From NCBI RefSeq assembly GCF_001618885.1, contig NZ_CP015114.1:1364001-1428000 (forward strand): a stretch of DNA of 64,000 nt, given 5' to 3'. This document shows, one piece after another, positions 23,520-33,063 of the stretch. Numbering within the stretch: position 1 is the first letter of the stretch; every line of letters begins with the position of its first letter. This stretch comes from Staphylococcus condimenti. GTDB taxonomy: Bacteria > Bacillota > Bacilli > Staphylococcales > Staphylococcaceae. Both the position numbers and the translations under genes were made by a program. Under the pieces are notes generated by a model, which worked only from the letters and a program-made list of their open reading frames with translations, made no database searches and had not been told where the DNA came from.

Positions 23520-23553
23520 AAAAAAGGAATCCTGCCCACAGGATTCCTTTTTT
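23520..23553. terminator. Terminator downstream of veg
   Basis: A perfect 15-bp stem AAAAAAGGAATCCTG / CAGGATTCCTTTTTT with a 4-base loop. It is symmetrical, so it can act on both strands; on the minus strand it ends veg. Confidence 0.93.
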
Positions 23554-23600
23554 AGACGAAGCACTCAATGCTTCAATTATTCAATTTATTACTCATCTGA

Positions 23601-23864
23601 CTAGTGTGCAACTGCTTCATGGTGATTATCGTCTACAAAAGAAACTTGTACGTTCTCAGTTAACACATCTGTGTATGTATACGATACACGTTCAAAGTTG
23701 TGTTTATCTTGGTCTAATTCAACAATGAAAACTGCTGGATATGTTTCAGCTAAAACTCCGCAACGTTCAATTGTTTTTTTACGACCACCATTTGCTTTAA
23801 GTACAATACGGTTTCCTAAATGACCATCAAGTGCATTTTTGATGTCCCAAATTGATTTTGGCAT
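23601..23864 (-). CDS. veg: Veg family protein
   Basis: 87 residues, matching the Veg family in length and sequence ([35 protein letters not shown], then [11 protein letters not shown] and [12 protein letters not shown]). In B. subtilis Veg is a highly expressed small protein that promotes biofilm matrix gene expression by opposing SinR; its role in staphylococci is not established. It is a single-gene unit between rsmA and ispE, as in Bacillus. Confidence 0.93.
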   Translation of the reverse strand: MPKSIWDIKNALDGHLGNRIVLKANGGRKKTIERCGVLAETYPAVFIVELDQDKHNFERVSYTYTDVLTENVQVSFVDDNHHEAVAH

Positions 23865-23963
23865 ATTGCTCCACCTCGCTACAAATTGTATTATAACACA
23901 TTTCTAGCGATTAAGTCAAATAAAATTTAAATTTTAACAATGTGCGTGCGCCATGTCAATATT

Positions 23964-24854
23964 TTAAAATTCTAATTCCGGGAATTTTTTCAAGTTATTG
24001 AACAAATTCGCAAATTCTTTAATAGATAACGTCTCACCGCGACGTCTCGGATCAATACCGCCATCTTCTAACCATGTTTTGATGATATCTTTCTTTTGTT
24101 TACCATCAAAAAAGAGACTTTGATAGTTATTTGCGATTGTCTTACGACGCTGACTGAAAGCAGCTTTCGTCATTTTGAAAAATCGATCTTCGTCATCCAC
24201 AGCCACAATCGGCGCTTGACGTTTCATCAATTTCACTACAATAGAATCTACATTCGGAGGCGGCATAAAGACCGTCTTCGGCACCGTCAGCACTTTGGAT
24301 GTCTCAGTATAATATTGTGCAACAATCGACAAGGAACCATATGCTTTTGTGCCGATTTCAGCATTTAACCTTTCTCCGACTTCTTTTTGCATCATGACTA
24401 CGTAACCATCAATCGGCAATGATTTTGACATCAGATTCAATAAAATTGGTGTTGTAATGTAATATGGAAGATTCGCAACAACCATAATTTTATCGCAATC
24501 TGAAAGATGTGTTTGTACAGCTTCAACTACATCTGCTTTCAAGATATCTTCATTAATCACTGTTACATTATCATAATCTGATAAAGTATCCTCTAACACG
24601 GGGATTAAACGTTGGTCGATTTCAAAAGCAACCACTTTTTTCGCATGTTTCGCTAACTGTTCTGTCAAAGAGCCCATACCAGGACCTACTTCAATCACAC
24701 CCGTACGATCATCAATATTACTCGCATCAATAATCTTTTGGATAATATTGACATCAATTAAGAAATTCTGTCCCAGACTCTTTTTGAAATCAAATTGATA
24801 CTTGTCTAATAACGCTCTCGTACGCGTAGGTGTAGCGATATCTTTCTTATTCAC
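23964..24854 (-). CDS. rsmA: 16S rRNA (adenine1518/1519-N6)-dimethyltransferase
   Basis: 296 residues from GTG at 24854, one base after the rnmV stop and behind AAGGAAGTGAAGGA. An ATG at 24881 inside rnmV would add nine residues but has no site in front; S. aureus KsgA is about 297 long. Motifs: KKSLGQNFL, the SAM loop [25 protein letters not shown] and the catalytic [11 protein letters not shown]. It dimethylates two adenosines in helix 45 (kasugamycin sensitivity). Also called ksgA. Confidence 0.95.
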   Translation of the reverse strand: MNKKDIATPTRTRALLDKYQFDFKKSLGQNFLIDVNIIQKIIDASNIDDRTGVIEVGPGMGSLTEQLAKHAKKVVAFEIDQRLIPVLEDTLSDYDNVTVINEDILKADVVEAVQTHLSDCDKIMVVANLPYYITTPILLNLMSKSLPIDGYVVMMQKEVGERLNAEIGTKAYGSLSIVAQYYTETSKVLTVPKTVFMPPPNVDSIVVKLMKRQAPIVAVDDEDRFFKMTKAAFSQRRKTIANNYQSLFFDGKQKKDIIKTWLEDGGIDPRRRGETLSIKEFANLFNNLKKFPELEF

Positions 24855-24855
24855 T

Positions 24856-25407
24856 TTATCCTTCACTTCCTTTATCTTCATTTAATGCATCACGCACATC
24901 TGCTTCTGTATAACCGAAAGCATTCAACTTCTTCAGCAATTGTTTGCCATTAGAATGTCCGATATGTAATTTTCGGCCTAATACCTCACGTTTTTGTCGC
25001 GCACCAGGACCTACAATAAGACCTAAATCGATTAATGTATCTTTGCTGATTGATTCCATGCCTTCTTCAAATGGAGAAGACACATGCAGTAAAGCATCAC
25101 GGATGTCTTCTAAAGCCGCATGTTCTACTCCGATTTTGCCACGTTTATTTTTAGCTTTTTCACGGTCGATATAAGCATGTTTTACACCTGAAACATGTTC
25201 ACGAATGGTATTTCGTATCTTATCACCCGGGAAATCAGGATCTGTCAATACAATCACGCCGCGTGTTGCTTGTGCGTTACGAATGACTTCTAATGTTTCT
25301 TGGTTGATCGCACTGCCATTTGTCTCAATCGTATCGCATTCTACCGCACGTTGTACACGTTCTGTATCATCTCGGCCTTCAACCACGATAAATTCATTGA
25401 TTTTCAT
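24856..25407 (-). CDS. rnmV: Ribonuclease M5 (5S rRNA maturase)
   Basis: 183 residues from ATG at 25407 ([22 protein letters not shown]), behind AAAGGTGA. The Toprim domain is visible: the catalytic Glu in VVEGRDD and the DPDFPGD motif with metal-binding Asp residues, followed by ARGKIG-type [12 protein letters not shown]. It cuts the 5S rRNA precursor with L18 as cofactor. It is transcribed with rsmA, as in Bacillus. Confidence 0.95.
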   Translation of the reverse strand: MKINEFIVVEGRDDTERVQRAVECDTIETNGSAINQETLEVIRNAQATRGVIVLTDPDFPGDKIRNTIREHVSGVKHAYIDREKAKNKRGKIGVEHAALEDIRDALLHVSSPFEEGMESISKDTLIDLGLIVGPGARQKREVLGRKLHIGHSNGKQLLKKLNAFGYTEADVRDALNEDKGSEG

Positions 25408-25511
25408 ATTCTCGTCACCTTTCACAGTGTTAACTTTAATACTATACCATATCTGCTTTCTTGAAAAATAAAACCTTGAAAAGCTGGATTCTGATTATTT
25501 TTTCAGAATGG

Positions 25512-25541
25512 TTAGACTATTAGCTTTGGATTTGCTATATT
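25512..25541 (+). promoter_or_regulatory. Candidate promoter of the antitoxin RNA
   Basis: TTAGAC, an 18-base spacer and TATATT on the plus strand, just before the structured RNA region at 25548. Confidence 0.4.
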
Positions 25542-25547
25542 TAAATT

Positions 25548-25660
25548 AAACAAGGGATAACATGCTGTGAACATGTTATCCCTCTAGGCCCGTTAAAAAG
25601 ACGGTGGCTTTTGGTTCTTTGTTTATAACCATTCAACCAAAGTTGGATGGTTATTTTTTT
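25548..25660 (+). ncRNA. Putative antisense antitoxin RNA of a type I toxin-antitoxin locus
   Basis: On the plus strand, convergent with the small toxin frame at 25666-25743. It contains a perfect 12-bp hairpin (AGGGATAACATG / CATGTTATCCCT, 25553-25583) and ends in a strong intrinsic terminator: 13-bp stem 25625-25637 with 25642-25654, loop CAAA, then six T. No protein is encoded. The convergent arrangement, with overlap restricted to the toxin mRNA 3' region, is that of TxpA/RatA and SprG/SprF pairs. Its existence as an RNA is inferred. Confidence 0.55.
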
Positions 25661-25665
25661 GATGC

Positions 25666-25743
25666 TTATTTCTTACGATTTTCGCTAATAAGGATTAAAC
25701 CTATTATCGTTAGTACGATCATAAGTATTTCATAATCACTCAT
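25666..25743 (-). CDS. Putative type I toxin, small hydrophobic holin-like peptide
   Basis: 25 residues, starting MSDYEILMIVLT and ending SENRKK: one transmembrane helix with a charged C-terminus, as in the TxpA / holin-like toxin group, whose members often begin with a YExLM pattern. The ATG overlaps the TAA of a nine-codon leader frame (25743-25772) as TAATG, so it is probably translated by coupling. A plus-strand terminator sits 6 bases from its stop codon. Such peptides damage the membrane when not silenced by their antisense RNA. The family call is by eye; too short for certainty. Confidence 0.6.
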   Translation of the reverse strand: MSDYEILMIVLTIIGLILISENRKK

Positions 25744-25772
25744 TATGTGTCCGCTCTGGAGTTGCGCATCAT
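25743..25772 (-). CDS. Nine-codon leader peptide coupled to the putative toxin
   Basis: Reads MMRNSRADT then TAA, whose last A is the A of the toxin ATG. It has the good ribosome-binding site AGAGGTGA 5 bases upstream (25778-25784), while the toxin itself has none of its own. This suggests that ribosomes load at the leader and reinitiate at the toxin. Confidence 0.5.
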   Translation of the reverse strand: MMRNSRADT

Positions 25773-25893
25773 AAGCGTCACCTCTTTAAACAGGTCCAAC
25801 TTGCTTAATATAGTTATTTCTCAAATAGAACTCACATTTTTCCATTATAACTATATTATTTTAGATAATAAAATTTCAATACTTATAAATAAA

Positions 25894-25934
25894 CACCCCT
25901 ATAGTTGAATTTTTCGGGTTCAACTTTAGGGGTG
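25894..25934 (-). terminator. Intrinsic terminator of tatD
   Basis: CACCCCTA(A)AGTTGAA pairs with TTCAACT(T)TAGGGGTG around a 9-base loop. On the minus strand it is followed by TTTATTTAT. The putative toxin promoter lies just beyond it. Confidence 0.85.
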
Positions 25935-25967
25935 CAGTACATTTTCAGAATGGTTCCTTTTTAATGT

Positions 25968-26741
25968 CTATTTCTCCAAATTAAACAAACGTTCTGCGTT
26001 TTCAGTTGTCTGTTCAGCAACTTCTTCATAACTGATACCACGTAATTCTGCGATTTGTTCAGCAACCAATGTCACACGCATCGGTTCATTACGTTTGCCG
26101 CGATAAGGATGCGGTGATAAATAAGGCGCATCTGTTTCTACTAACAAGCGGTCTAATGGTACGTGTTTCGCAACTTCTTTCGGTTGTTTCGCATTCTTAA
26201 ACGTCACAGGTCCGCCTAATGAAATATAGAAACCGAGTTTATTAATGACTACATCTGCAATTTCAGGCGATCCGCTGAAACTGTGCATAATACCGCCTAC
26301 TTCTTCTGCATGTTCTTCCATTAAAATATCTATACAATCTTGTGTCGCTTCACGGTTATGAATCACAATCGGCAAGTTGACACGTTTAGCTAAAGCAATC
26401 TGTTTACGGAAAACTTCTTTTTGAACATCCTTAGGTGATTTATCCCAATGATAATCTAAGCCCATTTCTCCAATACCGATGACTTTCGGATGTTTGGATA
26501 ATTCCTCAATCCACTGCTCGCGTTCTTCTGTATAATCAATCGCATCAACAGGATGCCAACCGATAATGGCATATAAGAAATCATATTGATCAATTAATTT
26601 CATTGCACGTTCGATGGTTGGTGTATCGAACCCTACAACAAACATGCGATCTACTCCTGCTTCACGTGCACGATCAATAACCTCTTCTAAATCTTCATCA
26701 TATTGTTCATCGTTTAAATGTACATGTGTATCTATTAACAT
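25968..26741 (-). CDS. tatD: TatD family metal-dependent hydrolase (DNase)
   Basis: 257 residues. An amidohydrolase-like barrel with the metal ligands in LIDTHVHLND (N-terminus), IGEMGLDYHW, VIHNREA, GIMHSFSG and LLVETDAPYLSPHPYRGKRN. TatD enzymes have 3'-5' exonuclease activity in other bacteria. Next to metG as in Bacillus (yabD). The ATG at 26741 follows GAAAGGAG. In the usual staphylococcal order rnmV follows directly; here the toxin-like locus lies between. Confidence 0.95.
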   Translation of the reverse strand: MLIDTHVHLNDEQYDEDLEEVIDRAREAGVDRMFVVGFDTPTIERAMKLIDQYDFLYAIIGWHPVDAIDYTEEREQWIEELSKHPKVIGIGEMGLDYHWDKSPKDVQKEVFRKQIALAKRVNLPIVIHNREATQDCIDILMEEHAEEVGGIMHSFSGSPEIADVVINKLGFYISLGGPVTFKNAKQPKEVAKHVPLDRLLVETDAPYLSPHPYRGKRNEPMRVTLVAEQIAELRGISYEEVAEQTTENAERLFNLEK

Positions 26742-26863
26742 CGAAATGGCTCCTTTCAGTTCTGTTGCGCTATTTTAAAATGCTGTGTGAAAGATAATCT
26801 GTTTCTTTCTCATTTATAGTATTCTCCTACCCTTTTTCAAAGGATTAGATGACATAATAAGAC

Positions 26864-26896
26864 GGCGGCGTATACAGTTGTTCCTGCAGCGCCGCC
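26864..26896 (-). terminator. GC-rich hairpin after metG, possible terminator
   Basis: GGCGGCG / CGCCGCC with a 19-base loop, 54 bases past the metG stop. The T-stretch on the minus strand is weak (GTCTTATTATG), so its efficiency is doubtful. Confidence 0.5.
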
Positions 26897-26949
26897 AAAA
26901 TCTTTTTCTATTTTATAGGGAATTTCTATTACATGCTTAATTATAACAT

Positions 26950-29227
<2,278 letters not shown>

Positions 29228-29253
29228 AACTCACAAACTCTTGTTTATGAGTT
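29228..29253 (-). terminator. Intrinsic terminator of an unassigned short transcript
   Basis: AACTCA..TGAGTT with an inner stem, followed on the minus strand by TTTTTTAATTTT. No annotated gene ends just in front of it, which points to the small unit at 29254-29460. Confidence 0.6.
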
Positions 29254-29364
29254 ACAACTGTTCAATATAGGTTGGTTCTTTATTATTAATTTTAAATGAG
29301 CGATATATGCAATGATAAGTTCTATTTCTTTAAGTTTTAGCCAAGTAATCGCATAATCACAAAA

Positions 29365-29445
29365 ATCAGACTGATAATCGCAACAATGATTACGATATTT
29401 AATAGCTTACCACCTTGTTTCGTTGGTATTATTTGTATTTCACAT
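29365..29445 (-). pseudogene. Small hydrophobic peptide frame without a start codon
   Basis: A minus-strand frame reads IIPTKQGGKLLNIVIIVAII and continues hydrophobic to ...MRLLG then TAA (stop near 29338). It looks like a one-helix membrane peptide, but no ATG, GTG or TTG opens it: the frame goes back to a TAA with only ATA codons available. AAGGTGG lies inside it. It may be a remnant, or the true start may be unusual. Coordinates cover the recognisable middle part only. Confidence 0.3.
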
Positions 29446-29460
29446 TATTTTTTAGTAACA

Positions 29461-29499
29461 GGACACACATATCTACTCATGGAATAAACATGTGTGTCC
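29461..29499. repeat. Inverted repeat downstream of the lipoprotein gene
   Basis: GGACACACAT and ATGTGTGTCC form a perfect 10-bp stem with a 19-base loop. There is no T-run on either side, so it is not a standard intrinsic terminator, though it could stabilise the 3' end of the lipoprotein mRNA. Confidence 0.7.
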
Positions 29500-29514
29500 G
29501 TTCCTATGCAGCAG

Positions 29515-29886
29515 TTAATTTACTCGTCTAAGCATTCCGTGTTTATCTCTTTTATAATGAAGTTCATGTTTATGACCTTTCAATTCATACTTAACTTCTA
29601 CATAATCGACATCTTCATTTCCGGAGAAAGGTGTTGTGGCCATGCTGCCGACAAGTTTAGGAGGCAGTTCTACGTCTTCTTTGAAGTGAAGTGGCACGGT
29701 CAATTTTTTATCTTTCTTTTCATAAACTACCTGTTTATGATCAATTTCAAATATTTTCACAGCTTCTATTTTTCTATCAGCTTTATGCAAATCATTTTTC
29801 ACTGAACTAGGAAGACGATCTCCTTTAGTACAACCCATTACGATAATCATCAACAAACATAAACTCATCAAACCTATCTTTTTCAT
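29515..29886 (-). CDS. Small putative lipoprotein
   Basis: 123 residues. The N-terminus MKKIGLMSLCLLMIIVMGC is a signal peptide with lipobox (VMG-C19), so the mature protein should be lipid-anchored outside the membrane. The rest is charged (K, E, H rich), with no family I recognise; a beta-type pattern VDYVEVKYELKGHKHELHY is near the end. It is preceded by AAGGGGTAATCT and lies 26 bases after the membrane protein gene at 29912. Lipoproteins are found in the accessory modules with DUF5079/DUF5080 proteins in S. aureus, which suggests a shared module. Confidence 0.75.
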   Translation of the reverse strand: MKKIGLMSLCLLMIIVMGCTKGDRLPSSVKNDLHKADRKIEAVKIFEIDHKQVVYEKKDKKLTVPLHFKEDVELPPKLVGSMATTPFSGNEDVDYVEVKYELKGHKHELHYKRDKHGMLRRVN

Positions 29887-29911
29887 AGATTACCCCTTCA
29901 TTTTTTAATTG

Positions 29912-30511
29912 TTAAATAATCATTGCAAAGAAGATTAACAAAACCAGCGTTCCTAAAGGTCTAAGGATGATAAATGAAAATCTCCGCCTTCTAATTACTA
30001 ATATAATATCTATAATGAAATAAATTATAACCATTAAAAAAAGGATAAGGCCTATTGTAAATAAACCACCTGCTAAATCTTCTTTTAAAATAGGCGTTAA
30101 CTTTAATTTAATCGCAATCATACAGATTACCGAGATAATTCCTGAAATAATCCCTTTATATTTCGCAGAAGCTAAGTTAATTTGCACACTTTCATCTTCT
30201 TCATATTTTTCTCTTGTTAAAAAATAGTTTGGATTAGATTCCATACTTTCAATTTTTACTTGATACGGACGTGTCCAAAACGACTTAATAGCCAACCAAC
30301 CGTATACAACAAAGCCTAGAGTGAGCACAAATATGTAATTTTGTAATGCACTAAAGCTAGGATTCACAAAGAGAAATGTAACCAAAAAGATTACTGCAGA
30401 TATACCATAAGCAATCCACGGCAATAATTTAATACCTTCTGCATACATTACCGATGTAATATACACAACATAATACAAACCTGCCACTAAAAATAATAAT
30501 AAATATGTCAT
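29912..30511 (-). CDS. Membrane protein, DUF5080-like (tentative)
   Basis: 199 residues with about six hydrophobic segments (near 1-20, 31-50, 57-75, 118-136, 148-170, 180-199). A soluble stretch (about 80-115) separates two halves. No catalytic motif is seen. Its ATG overlaps the stop of the broken gene to its right as ATGA, showing that the two were once translationally coupled. The DUF5080 suggestion comes from context and general appearance beside two DUF5079-like genes, and it is not certain. Confidence 0.65.
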   Translation of the reverse strand: MTYLLLFLVAGLYYVVYITSVMYAEGIKLLPWIAYGISAVIFLVTFLFVNPSFSALQNYIFVLTLGFVVYGWLAIKSFWTRPYQVKIESMESNPNYFLTREKYEEDESVQINLASAKYKGIISGIISVICMIAIKLKLTPILKEDLAGGLFTIGLILFLMVIIYFIIDIILVIRRRRFSFIILRPLGTLVLLIFFAMII

Positions 30512-31159
30512 ATACTCCCTCCTGTATTTCTAACCTTTAACTTTATATCAACCCAATTCATATCATCAACTTCATGAATAATATGATAATAAGGTGATAT
30601 GCGATGAAGCTGATGTTGCCTCGTAAAATTTTCAATTTCATTTAAGACTTCTTTTTCTTATGTTTCATATTGATTTGTCTTCAACATGCCTTCTAGCATC
30701 CGATCAATATAGAGATTAGTTCTGAACCCTAAATCTTCACAAGGAACAAACGGTATGTTAGCTAGCACCATTAAGGTAATCGACCATCACATAAAAGGAA
30801 TTTAAATCCTTTAAAATAATACCGTTTTCTAAAGCAAACGCTTTTATATCCTCATGAATTTGTTCAAAATCTTCATCATCAAAACACTTATACGAAATAG
30901 TCGGAAAACTTCTAAAGAGGGTACGTATTTGATATTCAATCCAGAGATATATTCAATTTCATTATCTAACGCAATATATGTAGTAAAATCACTTCACCTA
31001 AATCTGTAATTTCTTTAGTAAAAATAATAGGTCCTGTGGTATAAATATCCTTATCAATAAAACTATGATTTATTTTTAATATTCCAACTGACCACTGCTC
31101 TGCCCCCACAGAAATTTTATCTTTGCCAAGTTAGGAATGATTAATACGCCCAGTTCCAC
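30508..31159 (-). pseudogene. Broken gene, accessory-module protein (about 215 residues if repaired)
   Basis: No continuous frame, but joined frames read as one protein: start GTG at 31159 behind AGAGGTG (ELGVLIIPNLAKIKF), then SVGAEQWSVGILKINHSF, DIYTTGPIIFTKEI, CFDDEDFEQIHEDIKAFALE, LKDLNSFYVMVDYLNGA, FVPCEDLGFRTNLYIDRML and finally EVLNEIENFTRQHQLHRISP to ...DIKLKV. At least four frameshifts and one stop (after NQYET) interrupt it. The layout recalls the DUF5085 proteins of staphylococcal type VII accessory loci, a tentative link. The last frame ends ATGA into the next gene. Confidence 0.7.
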
Positions 31160-31204
31160 ACTGTTTCACCTCTTTTTTGAAAATAAAATATAATTCTAAA
31201 TTTA

Positions 31205-31888
31205 TTATTCCAAAAAATCATCTGCGTCTTCCAACTCATAATTTGATAATACCTGCGTATAATGTATATACATTAAAAAAACGTTATAATAGCTAATCAA
31301 TATTAAGCCTATCATTACTAGAACAATGTATTTCGATTCATTGATATTTGGCACCACTATATATTCAATAATCTTTTCTACTACTACAATTAAACTGATT
31401 CCAAAAAGTATTGTAATGACTAGTATCTTACTTTCAACTTTATCTTTATGATTTTTTCCTTTTAACCAACTCGGTGTCTTATGCAAAAGTATTACTCCAA
31501 AAATAAATGATAATATACATAAAATCATTGTTATAGTTCCTACAAACCAAATTTTAAATAAATCTATTCCTACTCTTATAGCCAAAAAAAAGTAGAGATT
31601 ATACAAAGCATAAATAAAGGAATACATAGCTAATATATTGATTACAAATAAAACCAAAGCTTTTCTTTTCATACTTTCATGATTTTTTGGCCTTCTAAAT
31701 ATATAAATCAAAAAAGTGGATATACTAACCAAAAACATGAATACCCATGTTATTACGAGATATTCGGGTGTCTCAGATATAGTCAATCCATAAAAATATT
31801 GACTACAGGCCATTGTTAATAGAATTAATGTTCCACTTCCTAATATTTGTGGCATTGGACTTCTTAACTTTTCATAAGCAGCATTCAA
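31205..31888 (-). CDS. Membrane protein, DUF5079-like (copy 2)
   Basis: 227 residues from TTG at 31888 (NAAYEKLRSPMPQILG) behind GAGGAGTG. About six hydrophobic segments; conserved blocks shared with the copy at 32157 are YEKLR.PMPQ, SQYFYGLTI, RPKNHESMK, ALYNLYFFLA, KIIEYIVVPNINESKY and MYIHYTQVLSNYELEDADDFLE at the end. By eye roughly half of the residues are identical to copy 1 over the same length. DUF5079 proteins accompany staphylococcal type VII secretion accessory genes; function unknown. Confidence 0.78.
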   Translation of the reverse strand: MNAAYEKLRSPMPQILGSGTLILLTMACSQYFYGLTISETPEYLVITWVFMFLVSISTFLIYIFRRPKNHESMKRKALVLFVINILAMYSFIYALYNLYFFLAIRVGIDLFKIWFVGTITMILCILSFIFGVILLHKTPSWLKGKNHKDKVESKILVITILFGISLIVVVEKIIEYIVVPNINESKYIVLVMIGLILISYYNVFLMYIHYTQVLSNYELEDADDFLE

Positions 31889-31896
31889 TTTTAATT

Positions 31897-32118
31897 CACT
31901 CCTCTAAAAAATCCAGCTTAATTTTTACTTTGCCACTACTGGCTTCATCTAATAATTTCGACTTTTCTTTAGTGAAAATAATTAAATCAATTAAATAAAT
32001 ATCTATACCAACAAAAAGCCACCTTATTTTCTACATCTCAAATTATCAACTTACTATTATTCAGATTTCGCAGGCAATTTTACTTTTGCCAAGTTTGACA
32101 TGATTAGTACATCCTTTT
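31897..32118 (-). pseudogene. Truncated relic of the same family as the broken gene at 30508-31159
   Basis: DVLIMSNLAKVKLPAKSE then a stop mirrors the N-terminus GVLIIPNLAKIKF of the other pseudogene. Further on, in another frame, IDIYLIDLIIFTKEKSKLLDE mirrors its DIYTTGPIIFTKEITDL, followed by VKIKLDFLEE and a stop 8 bases before the DUF5079-like gene. It is therefore a second, shorter, decayed copy placed in the same position relative to a DUF5079-like gene. Confidence 0.65.
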
Positions 32119-32156
32119 CCATATTACTTTAGTTTTTTCTATTCAAATGAATTTTA

Positions 32157-32840
32157 TTATTCGAACAATTCATCTGCATCTTTCAACTCATAATTCAATA
32201 ATACCTGTGTATAATGTATATACAACATCATGATAACGAAATATACGAACGGCATCATTCCTCCTATTCCTAAGATCATGAACTTCGATTCGTTAATGTT
32301 AGGAATTGTAAAATATTCTATTATTTTTTGAATTACAACAACTAAACTAAAAAGAAATAAAATTATAATAGTTATTGCTTTACCAAAAATTTGTTCATCT
32401 TTTTTCTTATCTTTAAGCCAAAACGGTGTGTTAATAAGTAAATAAATTCCGTAGATGAAAGAGAGCAGACCCACAAACATTGTAATTATTCCAACTATCC
32501 AAAAGATAGTGAGATCAACACCATTTTCAGCTGCCAAAAAGAAATACACATTGTACAATCCTATAACTATACAATATAAAGCTAAGACATCTAAAACCAT
32601 CAATTTAAAGGCACTTTTTTTCATATCTTCATGATTTTTAGGTTGCGGTAGGAATAATACAAAGAAACATGCTATAGAAATTATAATAATTAATATGCTT
32701 GTTATTAATAAATACAAGGGCGTTCTTTCTATAGTTAAACTATAAAAATATTGAACAAATCCTAGAGAACTAAATAAAATAGAAAATGCTCCTAATAATT
32801 GCGGTAGTGGATTTCTTAATTTTTTATATGCGTCATTCAA
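32157..32840 (-). CDS. Membrane protein, DUF5079-like (copy 1)
   Basis: 227 residues from TTG at 32840 (NDAYKKLRNPLPQLLG), chosen because AAAGGGGG lies 8 bases upstream and because this aligns exactly with the paralogue at 31205; a longer ATG start at 32867 lies upstream of that site. Same hydrophobic layout and blocks as copy 2: VQYFYSLTI, QPKNHEDMKK, YNVYFFLA, KIIEYFTIPNINESKF, MLYIHYTQVLLNYELKDADELFE. First intact gene of the module in the direction of transcription. Confidence 0.78.
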   Translation of the reverse strand: MNDAYKKLRNPLPQLLGAFSILFSSLGFVQYFYSLTIERTPLYLLITSILIIIISIACFFVLFLPQPKNHEDMKKSAFKLMVLDVLALYCIVIGLYNVYFFLAAENGVDLTIFWIVGIITMFVGLLSFIYGIYLLINTPFWLKDKKKDEQIFGKAITIIILFLFSLVVVIQKIIEYFTIPNINESKFMILGIGGMMPFVYFVIMMLYIHYTQVLLNYELKDADELFE

Positions 32841-32904
32841 CTTAATAACCCCCTTTCTATTTCTCAATAATTAATATTAATATTTAAAACACTGAGCTCA
32901 GCTT

Positions 32905-33063
32905 TTAGCTGAATTTCACAGACGACGAATTTCCAACAGCCGAATTCACTGTATAACTATCACCATTTTTAATTTGTTTCCTTGTATCAGAATTTCTGAA
33001 TTTATTCACATATTTATTAGCTCTATCTTTAGCAATATCAGTCAATGATTTATTACTAAACAT
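32905..33063 (-). CDS. Small unassigned frame, possibly the tail of a lost gene
   Basis: 52 residues starting MFSNKSLTDIAKDRANKYV and ending NSSSVKFS. AAAGGA precedes the ATG at a suitable distance. The open frame continues upstream of the ATG for eleven codons (ILVDATKGFK), so it could equally be the C-terminal remnant of a larger protein. Hydrophilic, rich in K, N and S; no family recognised. It lies just upstream of DUF5079-like copy 1. Confidence 0.4.
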   Translation of the reverse strand: MFSNKSLTDIAKDRANKYVNKFRNSDTRKQIKNGDSYTVNSAVGNSSSVKFS

